Shown: piece by piece, positions 23,829 through 33,735 of the stretch
Layout of the letters: every line of letters begins with the position of its first letter
Numbering within the stretch: position 1 is the first letter of the stretch
NCBI RefSeq assembly: GCF_029846235.1
Contig: NZ_JARVWP010000014.1
Location: 107,001-171,000, forward strand
Length of the DNA stretch: 64,000 bases
Reading direction: 5' to 3'
DNA from: Bradyrhizobium sp. CER78
GTDB taxonomy: Bacteria; Pseudomonadota; Alphaproteobacteria; Rhizobiales; Xanthobacteraceae
The notes under the pieces: model-generated
What the model was told of the DNA's origin: nothing
Database searches by the model: none
Seen by the model: the letters and a program-made list of their open reading frames with translations, nothing else
Program-made: the position numbers and the translations under genes

Positions 23829-23919
23829 TTAACCATCGGGGGCGCTTTCCGGCATTGTCTGGCATTTGATGGGGTCCAGCAAGGTCTCGTCAAGGTTGAC
23901 GGAACGTTCGCTTAACCAT
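23829..23919. promoter_or_regulatory. Two TTAACCAT (CtrA half-site) motifs before pal
   Basis: TTAACCAT occurs at 23829-23836 and again at 23912-23919, in the same orientation 83 bases apart, inside the 271-base gap before pal. Each equals the reported CtrA half-motif, but neither has a second TTAA at seven bases. The second lies 54 bases before the pal start. With the site before tolQ this makes three identical octamers in the cluster. Confidence 0.35.
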
Positions 23920-23973
23920 CGCCCTGTAGACCGATTGGGTAGTACGAAGAGCGTGAGCGTGGAGGCTCCGGGA

Positions 23974-24456
23974 ATGAAATATCTCCAGGGTATGAAGCTG
24001 GTTGCGGTTCTGGCGGTGGCGCTGTCGATGGGCGCCTGCGCCAACAAGAACCCGTTGGACGCCAATGGCGCGATTGGGGGCGCCGCGACCCCGGGTAGCC
24101 AGCAGGACTTCGTGGTCAATGTCGGCGACCGCGTGTTCTTTGAAAGCGATCAGACCGATCTCAGCCCGCAGGCGACTGCGACCCTCGACAAGCAGGCGCA
24201 GTGGCTGCAGACCTACAACCGCTATTCCTTCACCATCGAAGGTCATGCGGACGAGCGCGGCACGCGCGAATACAACATCGCGCTTGGTGCCCGCCGCGCC
24301 CAGTCGGTTCGCGCCTACCTTGCCTCGCGCGGCATCGATCCGAGCCGCATGCGCACCATCTCCTACGGCAAGGAGCGCCCGGTCGCGGTCTGCAACGACA
24401 TCTCCTGCTGGTCGCAGAACCGTCGCGCCGTCACCGTGCTGAACGCCAGCTCCTGA
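23974..24456 (+). CDS. pal: Peptidoglycan-associated lipoprotein Pal
   Basis: A 160-residue outer-membrane lipoprotein. The signal peptide ends in SMGAC (Cys near residue 23), the acylation site. The C-terminal OmpA-like domain (~50-155) has VFFESDQTDLSPQATATLD, the diaminopimelate-binding EGHADERGTREYNIALGARR and SYGKERPVAVCND. ATG 23974 follows GGAGG by 8 bases. Pal binds peptidoglycan and TolB and completes the Tol-Pal bridge. It is separated from tolB by two signalling genes, with its own upstream region and terminator, so it is probably transcribed on its own. Confidence 0.96.
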   Translation: MKYLQGMKLVAVLAVALSMGACANKNPLDANGAIGGAATPGSQQDFVVNVGDRVFFESDQTDLSPQATATLDKQAQWLQTYNRYSFTIEGHADERGTREYNIALGARRAQSVRAYLASRGIDPSRMRTISYGKERPVAVCNDISCWSQNRRAVTVLNASS

Positions 24457-24480
24457 CGCGATCCTGAATACGTTTCCAAG

Positions 24481-24510
24481 CCGGCGCCTTCGGGCGCCGG
24501 TTTTGTTTTG
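24481..24510 (+). terminator. Rho-independent terminator after pal
   Basis: CCGGCGCC-TTCG-GGCGCCGG (24481-24500), a perfect 8-base-pair stem with the extra-stable TTCG loop, followed by TTTTGTTTT. It lies 25 bases after the pal stop. This is the clearest intrinsic terminator in the window and separates pal from cpoB. Confidence 0.85.
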
Positions 24511-24702
24511 GCCGCACGGCGGCCCGGCCGCTTTCATCAAGATGAACGAAGCTGCGCGCAATTGGCCGCTTGCTTGTTCCAGCGCCCGTACTAAACCGGT
24601 ATCCGCGGCGTTGTCCCGGATTTGAAGTGCCAGTCACAATTCCGGCGTACTCCGTCCCTCAATGTCGCTCGCTTTTCACGTCGATCTCGTCGTCAGGGCA
24701 AA

Positions 24703-25749
24703 ATGTCATCCAGGCTTCATTTTCTTTCCTCCGCCGCGGCGATCGCGGCGCTGTTCGCCGTTTCCGCACCAGTGTTTGCCCAGTCCGACGATTCCGATGC
24801 CGAGATGCGGATCGAGCGGCTTGAAAACCAGCTGCGGCAGCTGACCGGTCAGAACGAGGAACTGCAGTACCGCAACCGTCAGCTCGAAGAGCGGCTGCGC
24901 CAGCTCGGCGGCCAGCCGCCCGGCGCGCCTGCACAGGCTCCGGCCGGCCAGCCCAATGTCGCGGCGGTGCCCCCGGCGCAGCAGCCGCAGGCTTACCCGC
25001 AAGCCCAGCCGGGCTACGCCCAGCCGCAACAGGGATACGGCCAGCCACAGCAGGGATACGGCCGGCAGCCGCAGGGCGGCTATGACCAGCAGCAGATCGC
25101 AACGCCTGCGCCGATCGTGCAGGAGCCGGCAGCCGCGGCAGCCCCCGGCCGCCGGGGCCGCGGCGATGCCTTCGATCCGAGCCAGAACCCGAATGCTCCC
25201 GGCGCTCCGCGCGCGCTCGGCGGCGGCCAGATGCCGATGCAGAGCGAGGCGGCGGTCGGCGCGCCCGGCGGCCGCGGGGCGGGCGAGCCGCTCAATCTCG
25301 GCAACAGCAGCCCACAGCGCGGTGCCCCCGGCGCAAGCGCGGCTCTGACCACATTGCCGCCGTCGGCCACGTCGAAGGACGAGTTCGACCTCGGCATCGG
25401 CTACATGCAGCGTAAGGACTATGCGCTCGCCGAAGAGACCATGAAGAACTTCGCGACGAAGTATCCAACCGATCCCTTGGTGGCGGATTCGCAATATTGG
25501 CTCGGCGAAAGCTATTTCCAGCGCCAGCAATATCGCGACGCCGCGGAAACCTTCCTCGGCGTGACCACCAAGTTCGACAAATCCGCGAAGGCGCCCGACG
25601 CGCTGCTGCGGCTCGGCCAGTCGCTGGCGGCGCTGAAGGAGAAGGAAGCCGCCTGCGCCGCATTCGGCGAGATCACGCGGAAGTACCCGCGCGCATCCGG
25701 CGGGGTCAAAGCTGCGGTTGACCGCGAGCAGAAGCGCGTGAAGTGCTAA
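24703..25749 (+). CDS. cpoB: Cell-division coordinator CpoB (YbgF), periplasmic TPR protein
   Basis: A 348-residue periplasmic protein. A signal peptide (SSAAAIAALFAVSAPVFAQ) is followed by a trimerising coiled coil (RIERLENQLRQLTGQNEELQ and on to ~65). Then comes a long disordered Gln/Pro/Gly segment (~70-215) with tandem units like PQQGYGQ, and a C-terminal TPR domain (~225-345: DEFDLGIGYMQRKDYALAEE, ADSQYWLGESYFQRQQYRDA). CpoB links Tol-Pal activity to septal wall synthesis in other bacteria. The inserted low-complexity stretch is far longer than in the E. coli protein (263 residues). ATG 24703 follows CAGGG. Confidence 0.9.
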   Translation: MSSRLHFLSSAAAIAALFAVSAPVFAQSDDSDAEMRIERLENQLRQLTGQNEELQYRNRQLEERLRQLGGQPPGAPAQAPAGQPNVAAVPPAQQPQAYPQAQPGYAQPQQGYGQPQQGYGRQPQGGYDQQQIATPAPIVQEPAAAAAPGRRGRGDAFDPSQNPNAPGAPRALGGGQMPMQSEAAVGAPGGRGAGEPLNLGNSSPQRGAPGASAALTTLPPSATSKDEFDLGIGYMQRKDYALAEETMKNFATKYPTDPLVADSQYWLGESYFQRQQYRDAAETFLGVTTKFDKSAKAPDALLRLGQSLAALKEKEAACAAFGEITRKYPRASGGVKAAVDREQKRVKC

Positions 25750-25800
25750 ACCGGCAAGGGGAGGCCGCTTCCGGCCTTTCCACGACCTGCTGGTTCTGCG

Positions 25801-26835
25801 ATGCCCGACGACCAATCCGCCATCCCGGCAAGGGACGCCAAGCGCCTGTTCGCAGGCCTGGCGCGCGCGCCGGCGATCGTGCTTGCGGTGTCCGGTGGTC
25901 CGGATTCAGTCGCACTGATGTGGCTGGCCGCGCGCTGGCGCCGCGCGCTCGCGCAAGGGCCGCGGCTGGTGGCGGTCACCGTCGATCACGGCCTGCGTCC
26001 TGAAGCGGCTCGCGAGGCGCGCGATGTCAAGCGGCTGGCGCGAAGCCTCGACCTGCCACATCACACGTTGCGCTGGAATGGATCCAAGCCCAGGACCGGC
26101 GTGCCGGCCGCCGCGCGCGAGGCGCGCTATCGTCTGCTCGCGCAAGCCGCGCGCAAGCACGGCGCCACGCACATCCTGACCGCGCACACCCGTGACGACC
26201 AGGCCGAGACGCTGCTGATGCGGATGCTGCGCGGCAGCGGCGTCGCGGGCCTTTCGGCGATGGCGCGCGAGACCGAGCGCGACGGCGTTCTGCTGATGCG
26301 GCCGCTGCTCGATATCTCCAAGGCGCAGCTGATCGCAACGTTGCAGAAGGCGCGCATCGGCTTTGCCGACGATCCGACCAACCGCGACCTGTCCTTCACG
26401 CGGCCGCGGCTGCGCGCGCTGATGCCGTTATTGGCCGAGGAGGGCGGCGACGCGCGGAATCTGGCGCGGCTTGCCACGCGGATCGCGCGGGCCAATGCCG
26501 CGCTGGAGCTGCTGGTCGATGGCGCCGAGCGCTATCTTGCGTTGAAAAGCGAGGATAACCTCGGCGCTGGCTTCGACGCAGCGCTGTTCGCGGTGATGCC
26601 GGACGAGATCCGCCTCCGTTTGCTCAAGCGCGCCATCGACCGCAGCGGACATGAGGGGCCGGCCGAACTCGGCAAGGTCGAAACCCTGCTCGCCGCGGTC
26701 GATCAGGCGCTGGATGGGCCCATCGGACAACGCGAATCCAAGCTGAAACAGACGCTTGCCGGAGCGGTTATCAGCGTCGCCTCGGGGCGCATCAGGATCA
26801 GCCCGGCACCGCCCCGCCGGGCACGTTCCCGCTGA
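25801..26835 (+). CDS. tilS: tRNA(Ile)-lysidine synthase
   Basis: A 344-residue TilS, which adds lysine to C34 of the CAU-anticodon tRNA-Ile so that it reads AUA; it is essential. The PP-loop SGGPDS (31-36) in AIVLAVSGGPDSVALMW is the ATP site. Other family marks are VTVDHGLRPEAAREA, GVPAAAREARYRLL, LTAHTRDDQAETLLMRMLRG and the RPLLDI segment followed by DDPTNRDLSFTR, which contacts tRNA. It is near the short end of the family and lacks the long C-terminal extension of some TilS. The start lies 51 bases after cpoB, and ftsH follows, a common alphaproteobacterial order. Confidence 0.95.
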   Translation: MPDDQSAIPARDAKRLFAGLARAPAIVLAVSGGPDSVALMWLAARWRRALAQGPRLVAVTVDHGLRPEAAREARDVKRLARSLDLPHHTLRWNGSKPRTGVPAAAREARYRLLAQAARKHGATHILTAHTRDDQAETLLMRMLRGSGVAGLSAMARETERDGVLLMRPLLDISKAQLIATLQKARIGFADDPTNRDLSFTRPRLRALMPLLAEEGGDARNLARLATRIARANAALELLVDGAERYLALKSEDNLGAGFDAALFAVMPDEIRLRLLKRAIDRSGHEGPAELGKVETLLAAVDQALDGPIGQRESKLKQTLAGAVISVASGRIRISPAPPRRARSR

Positions 26836-26968
26836 GCCGGGTTCGATTGTTTCAATCGCTGTCATAATCCGGCAAGGTGGCTTAACCACCCCGGAAAAAC
26901 ACCGGATTCTGCGTCATTTTTTGACCGGGAATCGCGCTAGGATGCGGTAAATAGTCGTGCGTGGTTCC

Positions 26969-26997
26969 CTTGGCATCGACCCCAGCGGCACCTAGAT
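26969..26997 (+). promoter_or_regulatory. Possible RpoH-type promoter of ftsH
   Basis: CTTG at 26969-26972, 18 bases, then CCTAGAT at 26991-26997, one mismatch from the CYTATNT -10 pattern. It lies ~95 bases before ftsH, a gene often in the heat-shock regulon. The match is weaker than at htpG. Confidence 0.35.
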
Positions 26998-27094
26998 TGT
27001 AGGGCATCGACGGGATGGATTCCCTGGGGATTCCCACAGAGCCTGCCCAAGGATAGAGAGAGGCCGCGATCCGCGCGACCACCGAAGGAAGACC

Positions 27095-29017
<1,923 letters not shown>

Positions 29018-29029
29018 GCTTCGCTTGCC

Positions 29030-29443
29030 ATGGCCGGCGCTTCCGGCAAATCAGTTATCCAAAAGCTCGGCCTCAAGCCGGGCTTTTGTATTTTTGTCGA
29101 CGGGCTGTCCGTTCCCTATGACGATATCGTCGGCGAGCTACCGGCCGAGCTGCGGATCGCGAGGACCGCGCGGGCGCCGCTCGATGCCGTGCATCTGTTC
29201 GCTACCACAGCCAAGGGGCTCTCAGCCAAGCTGCAACGTTACCGGGAGGCGATCGCGCCTGACGGCATGATCTGGGTCTCGTGGCCGAAGAAGAGCTCAG
29301 GCGTTGCGACCGACCTCGACGACAGGGCTGTGCGCGAGGCGGGGCTCGCGGCCGGTTTGGTCGACATCAAGGTCTGCGCCGTCGATGCGATATGGTCGGG
29401 ACTGAAATTCGTGATCCCCGTCAAGGAGCGCGGCAAGCGCTGA
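29030..29443 (+). CDS. DUF3052-family protein
   Basis: A 137-residue protein of the DUF3052 family. The opening KLGLKPGFCIFVDG resembles the conserved start of the family (a nucleotide- or methyltransferase-like glycine loop), followed by DAVHLFATTAKGLSAKL, a central APDGMIWVSWPKKSSG (the family's most conserved block) and DIKVCAVDAIWSGLKFV near the end. No membrane segment or signal is present. The function is unknown. It starts 12 bases after the ftsH stop, so it is probably co-transcribed, yet a terminator-like hairpin falls within its first codons. Confidence 0.8.
   Translation: MAGASGKSVIQKLGLKPGFCIFVDGLSVPYDDIVGELPAELRIARTARAPLDAVHLFATTAKGLSAKLQRYREAIAPDGMIWVSWPKKSSGVATDLDDRAVREAGLAAGLVDIKVCAVDAIWSGLKFVIPVKERGKR
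29064..29096 (+). terminator. Terminator-like hairpin inside the start of the DUF3052 gene
   Basis: AGCTCGGC-CTCAA-GCCGGGCT (29064-29084) forms an 8-pair stem with one G-T pair and is followed directly by TTTTGTATTTTTG. It has all the features of a rho-independent terminator and stands 47 bases after the ftsH stop, where an ftsH terminator is expected, but it is also codons 12-22 of the next gene. Confidence 0.55.
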
Positions 29444-29559
29444 GACTGCCCGATTATCCTTGGCCTCCGCCGGCGCGCCGTGGCATCCTCGCGACAAGCC
29501 GTCAAACGGCACGGCCACGTCGCCTGACGACGCGGCAAGAAAAAAGGGAGGGGAGGCCG

Positions 29560-30759
29560 ATGCGCAAGGCATTCGGCGCGCTTGGCGCCATTTCAATCCT
29601 GCTGCTGCCCGCCGCCTCATTTGCCGCCGAAATGCGCGGCGTCACGCCAACCGAGATCAGGATCGGTCAGACCATGCCCTATAGCGGGCCGGTGTCGGCG
29701 TTCGGCGCGCTGGGCAAGGGCGAGGCCGGCTATTTCAGGATGCTGAACGAGCGCGGCGGCATCAACGGCCGCAAGATCAACTTCATCTCGCTGGACGATT
29801 CCTATGCGCCGCCGAAGACGGTGGAGCAGACGCGCCGCCTCGTCGAGAGCGACGAGGTCGCGCTGATCTTCTCCTCGATCGGCACTGCGCACAACACGGC
29901 GATCGCGAAGTACCTGCAGGGCAAGAACATCCCGCAGCTGTTCCTGGCCTCCGGCGCCTCGAAATTCGGCGACATCGCGCAATTCCCGCAGGCGACGATG
30001 GGCGTGCAGGCGCCGTTCCGCTATGAGGCGCGGCTTTACGCGCGCTATGCACTGGCGAAGAATCCGAATGCGCGGTTTGCGGTGATCTCGCAGAACGACG
30101 ATTACGGCCGCGACTATCTCGCCGGCCTCAAGGACGTGCTCGGCGAGAAGTACGATTCCTTCGTCACCGTTGCGACCTACGAGATATCGGACCCGACCAT
30201 CGACTCGCAGATCGTCAAGCTGAAGGCCACCAATGCCGACGTCTTCGTGATCGCGGCGACGCCGAAATTCGCGGCGCAGTCGATCCGCAAGGCCTTCGAG
30301 ATCGGTTGGCGGCCGATGACGTTCCTGTCCAACACCGCGGTGTGGATTTCGACCGTGATGCAGCCGGCTGGTGTCGAGGCCGGCACTGGCATCATCTCCA
30401 CGGCCTATGTGAAGGATCCGGACGATCCGGCCTGGAAGGACGATCCAGGCATGAAGGGCTGGCGCGACTTCATGACCAAGTACGTTCCGGAAGGCGATCA
30501 GCACGACACCAATTACGTGAATGCCTACAACAGCGCGATGGCGCTGGAGGCGGTGCTGAAGGCCTGCGGCGACGATCTCTCGACCGAGAACATCCTGCGG
30601 CAGGCGTTCGCGATCAAGGATCTGGAATTGCCGATGCTGCTGCCGGGCATCAGGGTCAACACGTCACCGGCCGATCACGTGCCGGTCGACCAGATGCAGC
30701 TGATGCGCTTCAACGGCAAGAGCTGGGATCGCTTCGGCGAGTTGCAGACAGGGAATTGA
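29560..30759 (+). CDS. ABC transporter substrate-binding protein, branched-chain amino acid type
   Basis: A 399-residue periplasmic binding protein of the LivJ/LivK-like family. The signal peptide (FGALGAISILLLPAASFAAE) is cleaved near residue 22. The mature part begins with the family's EIRIGQTMPYSGP, then GGINGRKINFISLDDSYAP, the hinge-region IFSSIGTAHNTAI and a second lobe with ISQNDDYGRDYLAGLKD. ATG 29560 is preceded by GGGAGGGGAGG. Ligands in this family range from leucine to aromatic acids and amides, so the substrate is open. No permease or ATPase gene is adjacent, so it must borrow a transporter encoded elsewhere or act alone. Confidence 0.9.
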   Translation: MRKAFGALGAISILLLPAASFAAEMRGVTPTEIRIGQTMPYSGPVSAFGALGKGEAGYFRMLNERGGINGRKINFISLDDSYAPPKTVEQTRRLVESDEVALIFSSIGTAHNTAIAKYLQGKNIPQLFLASGASKFGDIAQFPQATMGVQAPFRYEARLYARYALAKNPNARFAVISQNDDYGRDYLAGLKDVLGEKYDSFVTVATYEISDPTIDSQIVKLKATNADVFVIAATPKFAAQSIRKAFEIGWRPMTFLSNTAVWISTVMQPAGVEAGTGIISTAYVKDPDDPAWKDDPGMKGWRDFMTKYVPEGDQHDTNYVNAYNSAMALEAVLKACGDDLSTENILRQAFAIKDLELPMLLPGIRVNTSPADHVPVDQMQLMRFNGKSWDRFGELQTGN

Positions 30760-30808
30760 GAGGGCCGCCGGTCGTCTCTCGCTTGATCACGGGGCCGCAC
30801 ACTATCCC

Positions 30809-30911
30809 CGTCATCCTGAGGAGCGCGAAGCGCGTCTCGAAGGATCGACGGCCCGGCTGGTGGCCGATTCATCCTTCGAGGCTCGCTCCGCTCGCGCCTC
30901 AGGATGACGGG
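30809..30911. repeat. Dispersed repeat, family B (copy 3)
   Basis: CCGTCATCCTGAGGAGCGCG opens it and GCGCCTCAGGATGACGGGGC closes it, with CTCGAAGGATCGACGG and CATCCTTCGAGGCTCGCTCC inside: a ~100-base inverted repeat of the family seen at 7691 and 10087. It lies between the convergent binding-protein and membrane-protein genes. Confidence 0.8.
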
Positions 30912-30944
30912 GCAGGTTAGGTTCGTTCTGGGTGAAAGTGGAAG

Positions 30945-32444
30945 CTAGTTCGAGCTCGCAGCCGCCGGCACCGCGGCGGCCTTGTCGTCCGATCTTACAT
31001 GGATGACGGCGACGTCGTCCTTGTAGAGCCGCTTCCAGCCCTTCAGGTGGTCCAGTGCGTTTCCGGCGGGAGAGTCCGAGCTCAGCAGTGTGGCGTCGAT
31101 GCGGTATTTGTCGAGCAGGTCGAGCAGCTGGCCGGCGTCGCGGGCGTCGAGTGCGGCGTAATAGTCGAGCACGAATTGCTCGCCATACAGCTCGGCGCGG
31201 CCGTCGATGAACACCTTGATGTCGCGGCTCACCAGATAGCCGCCGAACGGCGCGGTATTGAACACGCGCTGCGCCTTGTGTTGCTGGAGGACGTCGACCG
31301 CGGCGGCGGGCCAGAACACCGGCAGGAATTTGAACTGGTGCTGCGCGACGAACGTCGTCGTCGTCACCCACGCGCCGATCACCATCGCGACAGCAGCCGG
31401 GATCGTGACGACGGGGAGCGAGCGGCGTACCTCGAAGCGGGCGGCGGTGACGGCCGCCATCCCCCATTGTTCTGATATCGGCTTGGCGAGCACCAGCGGC
31501 GCGATGAACGCGAACACCTCGATGTTGCGGATATGGCTCAGCGCCATCCAGACCAGCCCGAGCAGCAGCAGGATCCGCGGCACCGACAGCGTCAGCCCGC
31601 GATAGCAGATCAGGCCGATCAGGCCGAGCAGCGTGGCTTCGAAGAAGCTGGGCTTGCTGAAATCCGCCGGCATCCACTCGCCGATCAGCGTCAGCAGCTT
31701 GCCGAGGCTGAGGATCTTGGTCGCACCGAGCAGGCTATTCCAGCCGTAGGGCGTCACGCAGCTCGCGGCCAGCGCCGCGATGCCGAATAGTCCCCATCGC
31801 ACGATGAGCTCGCGGCGGCGGCTGGGCTCTGCGCTCCACACCGCCTCCAGTCCGATCGGCCCGATCAGCGCGAGGCCGAGCACGAAGCCGCCATGCAGAT
31901 TGGCCCATAGCGCCATCAGCGGCAGCAGCCACCATGACGGATAAGTGCGACGATCCGCCGCCGCCATCAGGCCGCCGATGAACGCCAGCAACACCGGCAG
32001 CGCCAGCACATGCGGCCGCGCGAAGAAGTGGATCGTCGACAACAGCAGCGCCAGCGCGGCGATCAAGATCGCACGCGCCGGATCGAAATACGGGTTCAAG
32101 AGATGCAGGAAGATCCCGACCGTCGCGCCGATCGCGATCGACGTCAGGATCACCGGCCCGGCCCAATCGCCGCCATAGACGAGGGCGTACGCCACCTGCG
32201 ACAGCCACGAGCTCGAAATCCATGGCTCGCCGAAACGGGTGAAGGAGAACACGTCCGATGTCGGCATCGCGCCGTGTTCGAGGATCCACTGTCCGACCTT
32301 GATCTGCCATTCCGTGTCGGAATCGCGCAGCAGGATTTCACCGGCGGAGAGATAGAACAGATAGGCGCCCACGGCCGCGCACAGCGGCACCAGTCCTCGC
32401 ACAGAGCTGCGGCTGCTCACGCTGCTGGTGATGGAGAGTGACAT
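30945..32444 (-). CDS. Polytopic membrane protein, GT-C-like
   Basis: A 499-residue inner-membrane protein with about ten hydrophobic segments, then a soluble C-terminal part of ~130 residues. Its first loop (LLRDSDTEWQIKVGQWILE, then GAMPTSDVFSFTRFGEPW) has the acidic D-x-D and the 'T..G..W' pattern of GT-C lipid-linked glycosyltransferases. A second notable segment is FNTAPFGGYLVSRDIKVFID then GRAELYG in the soluble part. Donor and acceptor are unknown. The start at 32444 is chosen for position just before the first helix; 32471 is an alternative, and neither has a strong ribosome site. It is divergent from a TetR gene over 441 bases. Confidence 0.72.
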   Translation of the reverse strand: MSLSITSSVSSRSSVRGLVPLCAAVGAYLFYLSAGEILLRDSDTEWQIKVGQWILEHGAMPTSDVFSFTRFGEPWISSSWLSQVAYALVYGGDWAGPVILTSIAIGATVGIFLHLLNPYFDPARAILIAALALLLSTIHFFARPHVLALPVLLAFIGGLMAAADRRTYPSWWLLPLMALWANLHGGFVLGLALIGPIGLEAVWSAEPSRRRELIVRWGLFGIAALAASCVTPYGWNSLLGATKILSLGKLLTLIGEWMPADFSKPSFFEATLLGLIGLICYRGLTLSVPRILLLLGLVWMALSHIRNIEVFAFIAPLVLAKPISEQWGMAAVTAARFEVRRSLPVVTIPAAVAMVIGAWVTTTTFVAQHQFKFLPVFWPAAAVDVLQQHKAQRVFNTAPFGGYLVSRDIKVFIDGRAELYGEQFVLDYYAALDARDAGQLLDLLDKYRIDATLLSSDSPAGNALDHLKGWKRLYKDDVAVIHVRSDDKAAAVPAAASSN

Positions 32445-32793
32445 GCGCTTTCTTGGTTCGGCCGGGGACATCCAGGGACAACGCCACACGTGACGTCGGG
32501 CGCACTCGACCATGGTCTCAGATAAATTCGGGTAAATGCGGCTGCGATGTCGTGTCTCTGCGCGAGACCAGATGCCTCGATTTCGAGCGACGATCTTAGC
32601 TCGCGGTTTACCATCGAAGGCCAGATCCGAACGTGAGTGCCGAGGCGACTGCCGATCTGTCGCGGAATCCGGGCCGTGAGGGCACCTGCGGGCCGGAGCG
32701 GCCGCCGGCTCAATCGGAGGTGGCATGCGGCCGTCGCAAAATCCTTGCAATTCCAGCTTGTCATCTCCTCTGAATAGTTGTTCACTTCTTCAC

Positions 32794-32813
32794 GCGATTG
32801 CGGGATCAATCGC
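32794..32813. promoter_or_regulatory. Palindrome before the second TetR gene (candidate operator)
   Basis: GCGATTG-CGGGAT-CAATCGC: perfect 7-base arms around a 6-base centre, 72 bases before the TetR start. TetR-family operators are typically such palindromes close to their own gene. The rest of the 32445-32885 gap holds no gene I can support, only AT-richer sequence around 32750-32790 suited to a promoter. Confidence 0.4.
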
Positions 32814-32885
32814 ACAAAACATTGAAGACGCGTGTGTTCTGCCGGTGGGCGCCGGCCAGGGCATACGGTGGGGGGACGGAACGCC

Positions 32886-33560
32886 ATGGTCTACCGGCGA
32901 ACACATCAAGTCGTGAAACGGCTGGCTGCCCGGCGCAGCGCTATCCTGTCGGCTGCGCGGGATGCTGCGGCTGCGGGCGGCATGGCGGCGGTCCAAATCG
33001 CACCCGTCGCGGTGCGGGCCAATGTCGCGGCAGGCACCGTCTACCGCTACTTCCCGTCCAAGGCCGAGCTGATCTCGGAATTGATCACCGAAGTCTCGCG
33101 CGACGAGCTGTCCGCGATCCGGCGCGCCGCCGATGCCGCGCCCGGACCGTCCTCGGCGCTGGCCGCCGCGGTGACGACGATCGCGGTCCACGTGCTGTCG
33201 CAGCGCAAGCTGGCCTGGGGCATCCTGGCCGAGCCGGTCGATGTCGACGTCACCGCATCGCGCCTCGCCAGCCGCCGCGATATATCCGGCGAGCTCGCCA
33301 TGCGCATCGATGCCGCCGTGCGTGCCGGGCATCTGCCGGCGCAGGATACGGCATTGGCCGCCACCGCTTTGCTCGGCGCCCTGCACGAGGCGCTGGTCGG
33401 CCCGCTGGCACCAAGCAATCTCGACGATCCGATCAAGCTGCGCGATGCGGTGCAGACCGTGACGCTGCTTGCGCTGCGCGCGGTCGGCGTGATGGATGCG
33501 CGCGCCCGCGGTCTCGTGGTGCAGGCGACGACCCCGGCGAAGGCGCTGGTCGGCGCCTAG
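32886..33560 (+). CDS. TetR/AcrR-family transcriptional regulator
   Basis: A 224-residue TetR-family protein. The DNA-binding domain is at ~10-60: RRSAILSAARDAAAAGGM, then VQIAPVAVRANVAAGTVYRY with the family's closing VYRYFPSKAEL. The C-terminal ligand domain (LAAAVTTIAVHVLSQRKLAW on) is variable. ATG 32886 follows GGGGGACGGAA. A longer reading from 32832 would have no support. It lies divergently to the large membrane protein and could control it; a perfect palindrome sits in the shared upstream region. The effector is unknown. Confidence 0.87.
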   Translation: MVYRRTHQVVKRLAARRSAILSAARDAAAAGGMAAVQIAPVAVRANVAAGTVYRYFPSKAELISELITEVSRDELSAIRRAADAAPGPSSALAAAVTTIAVHVLSQRKLAWGILAEPVDVDVTASRLASRRDISGELAMRIDAAVRAGHLPAQDTALAATALLGALHEALVGPLAPSNLDDPIKLRDAVQTVTLLALRAVGVMDARARGLVVQATTPAKALVGA

Positions 33561-33656
33561 AGCTTCGGTTCTGATCGAACCGAAGCTCTCAGTTTTATTT
33601 TGACGCGTTTTCTTCACGCGAACCGGCGTCCACTTCGCTTGAAAACGCTTTGACGC
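33561..33656. repeat. Dispersed repeat, family F (copy 1), with terminator-like hairpin
   Basis: Starts at the TetR stop: GAGCTTCGGTTC-TGATC-GAACCGAAGCTC, a perfect 12-pair stem followed by TCAGTTTTATTTT, then GACGCGTTTTCTTCACGCGA and ACCGGCGTCCACTTCGC...GAAAACGCTTT. An inverted copy with the same two modules is at 62106-62202. The hairpin plus T-run can end the TetR transcript. Confidence 0.75.
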
Positions 33657-33735
33657 CAAGCGCGCGGCGAACACTTCCGTCGCATTGGCGTTGTAGCTTT
33701 GCGGGCTGGGATCAACCAACCTCAGGGAGCAACGC

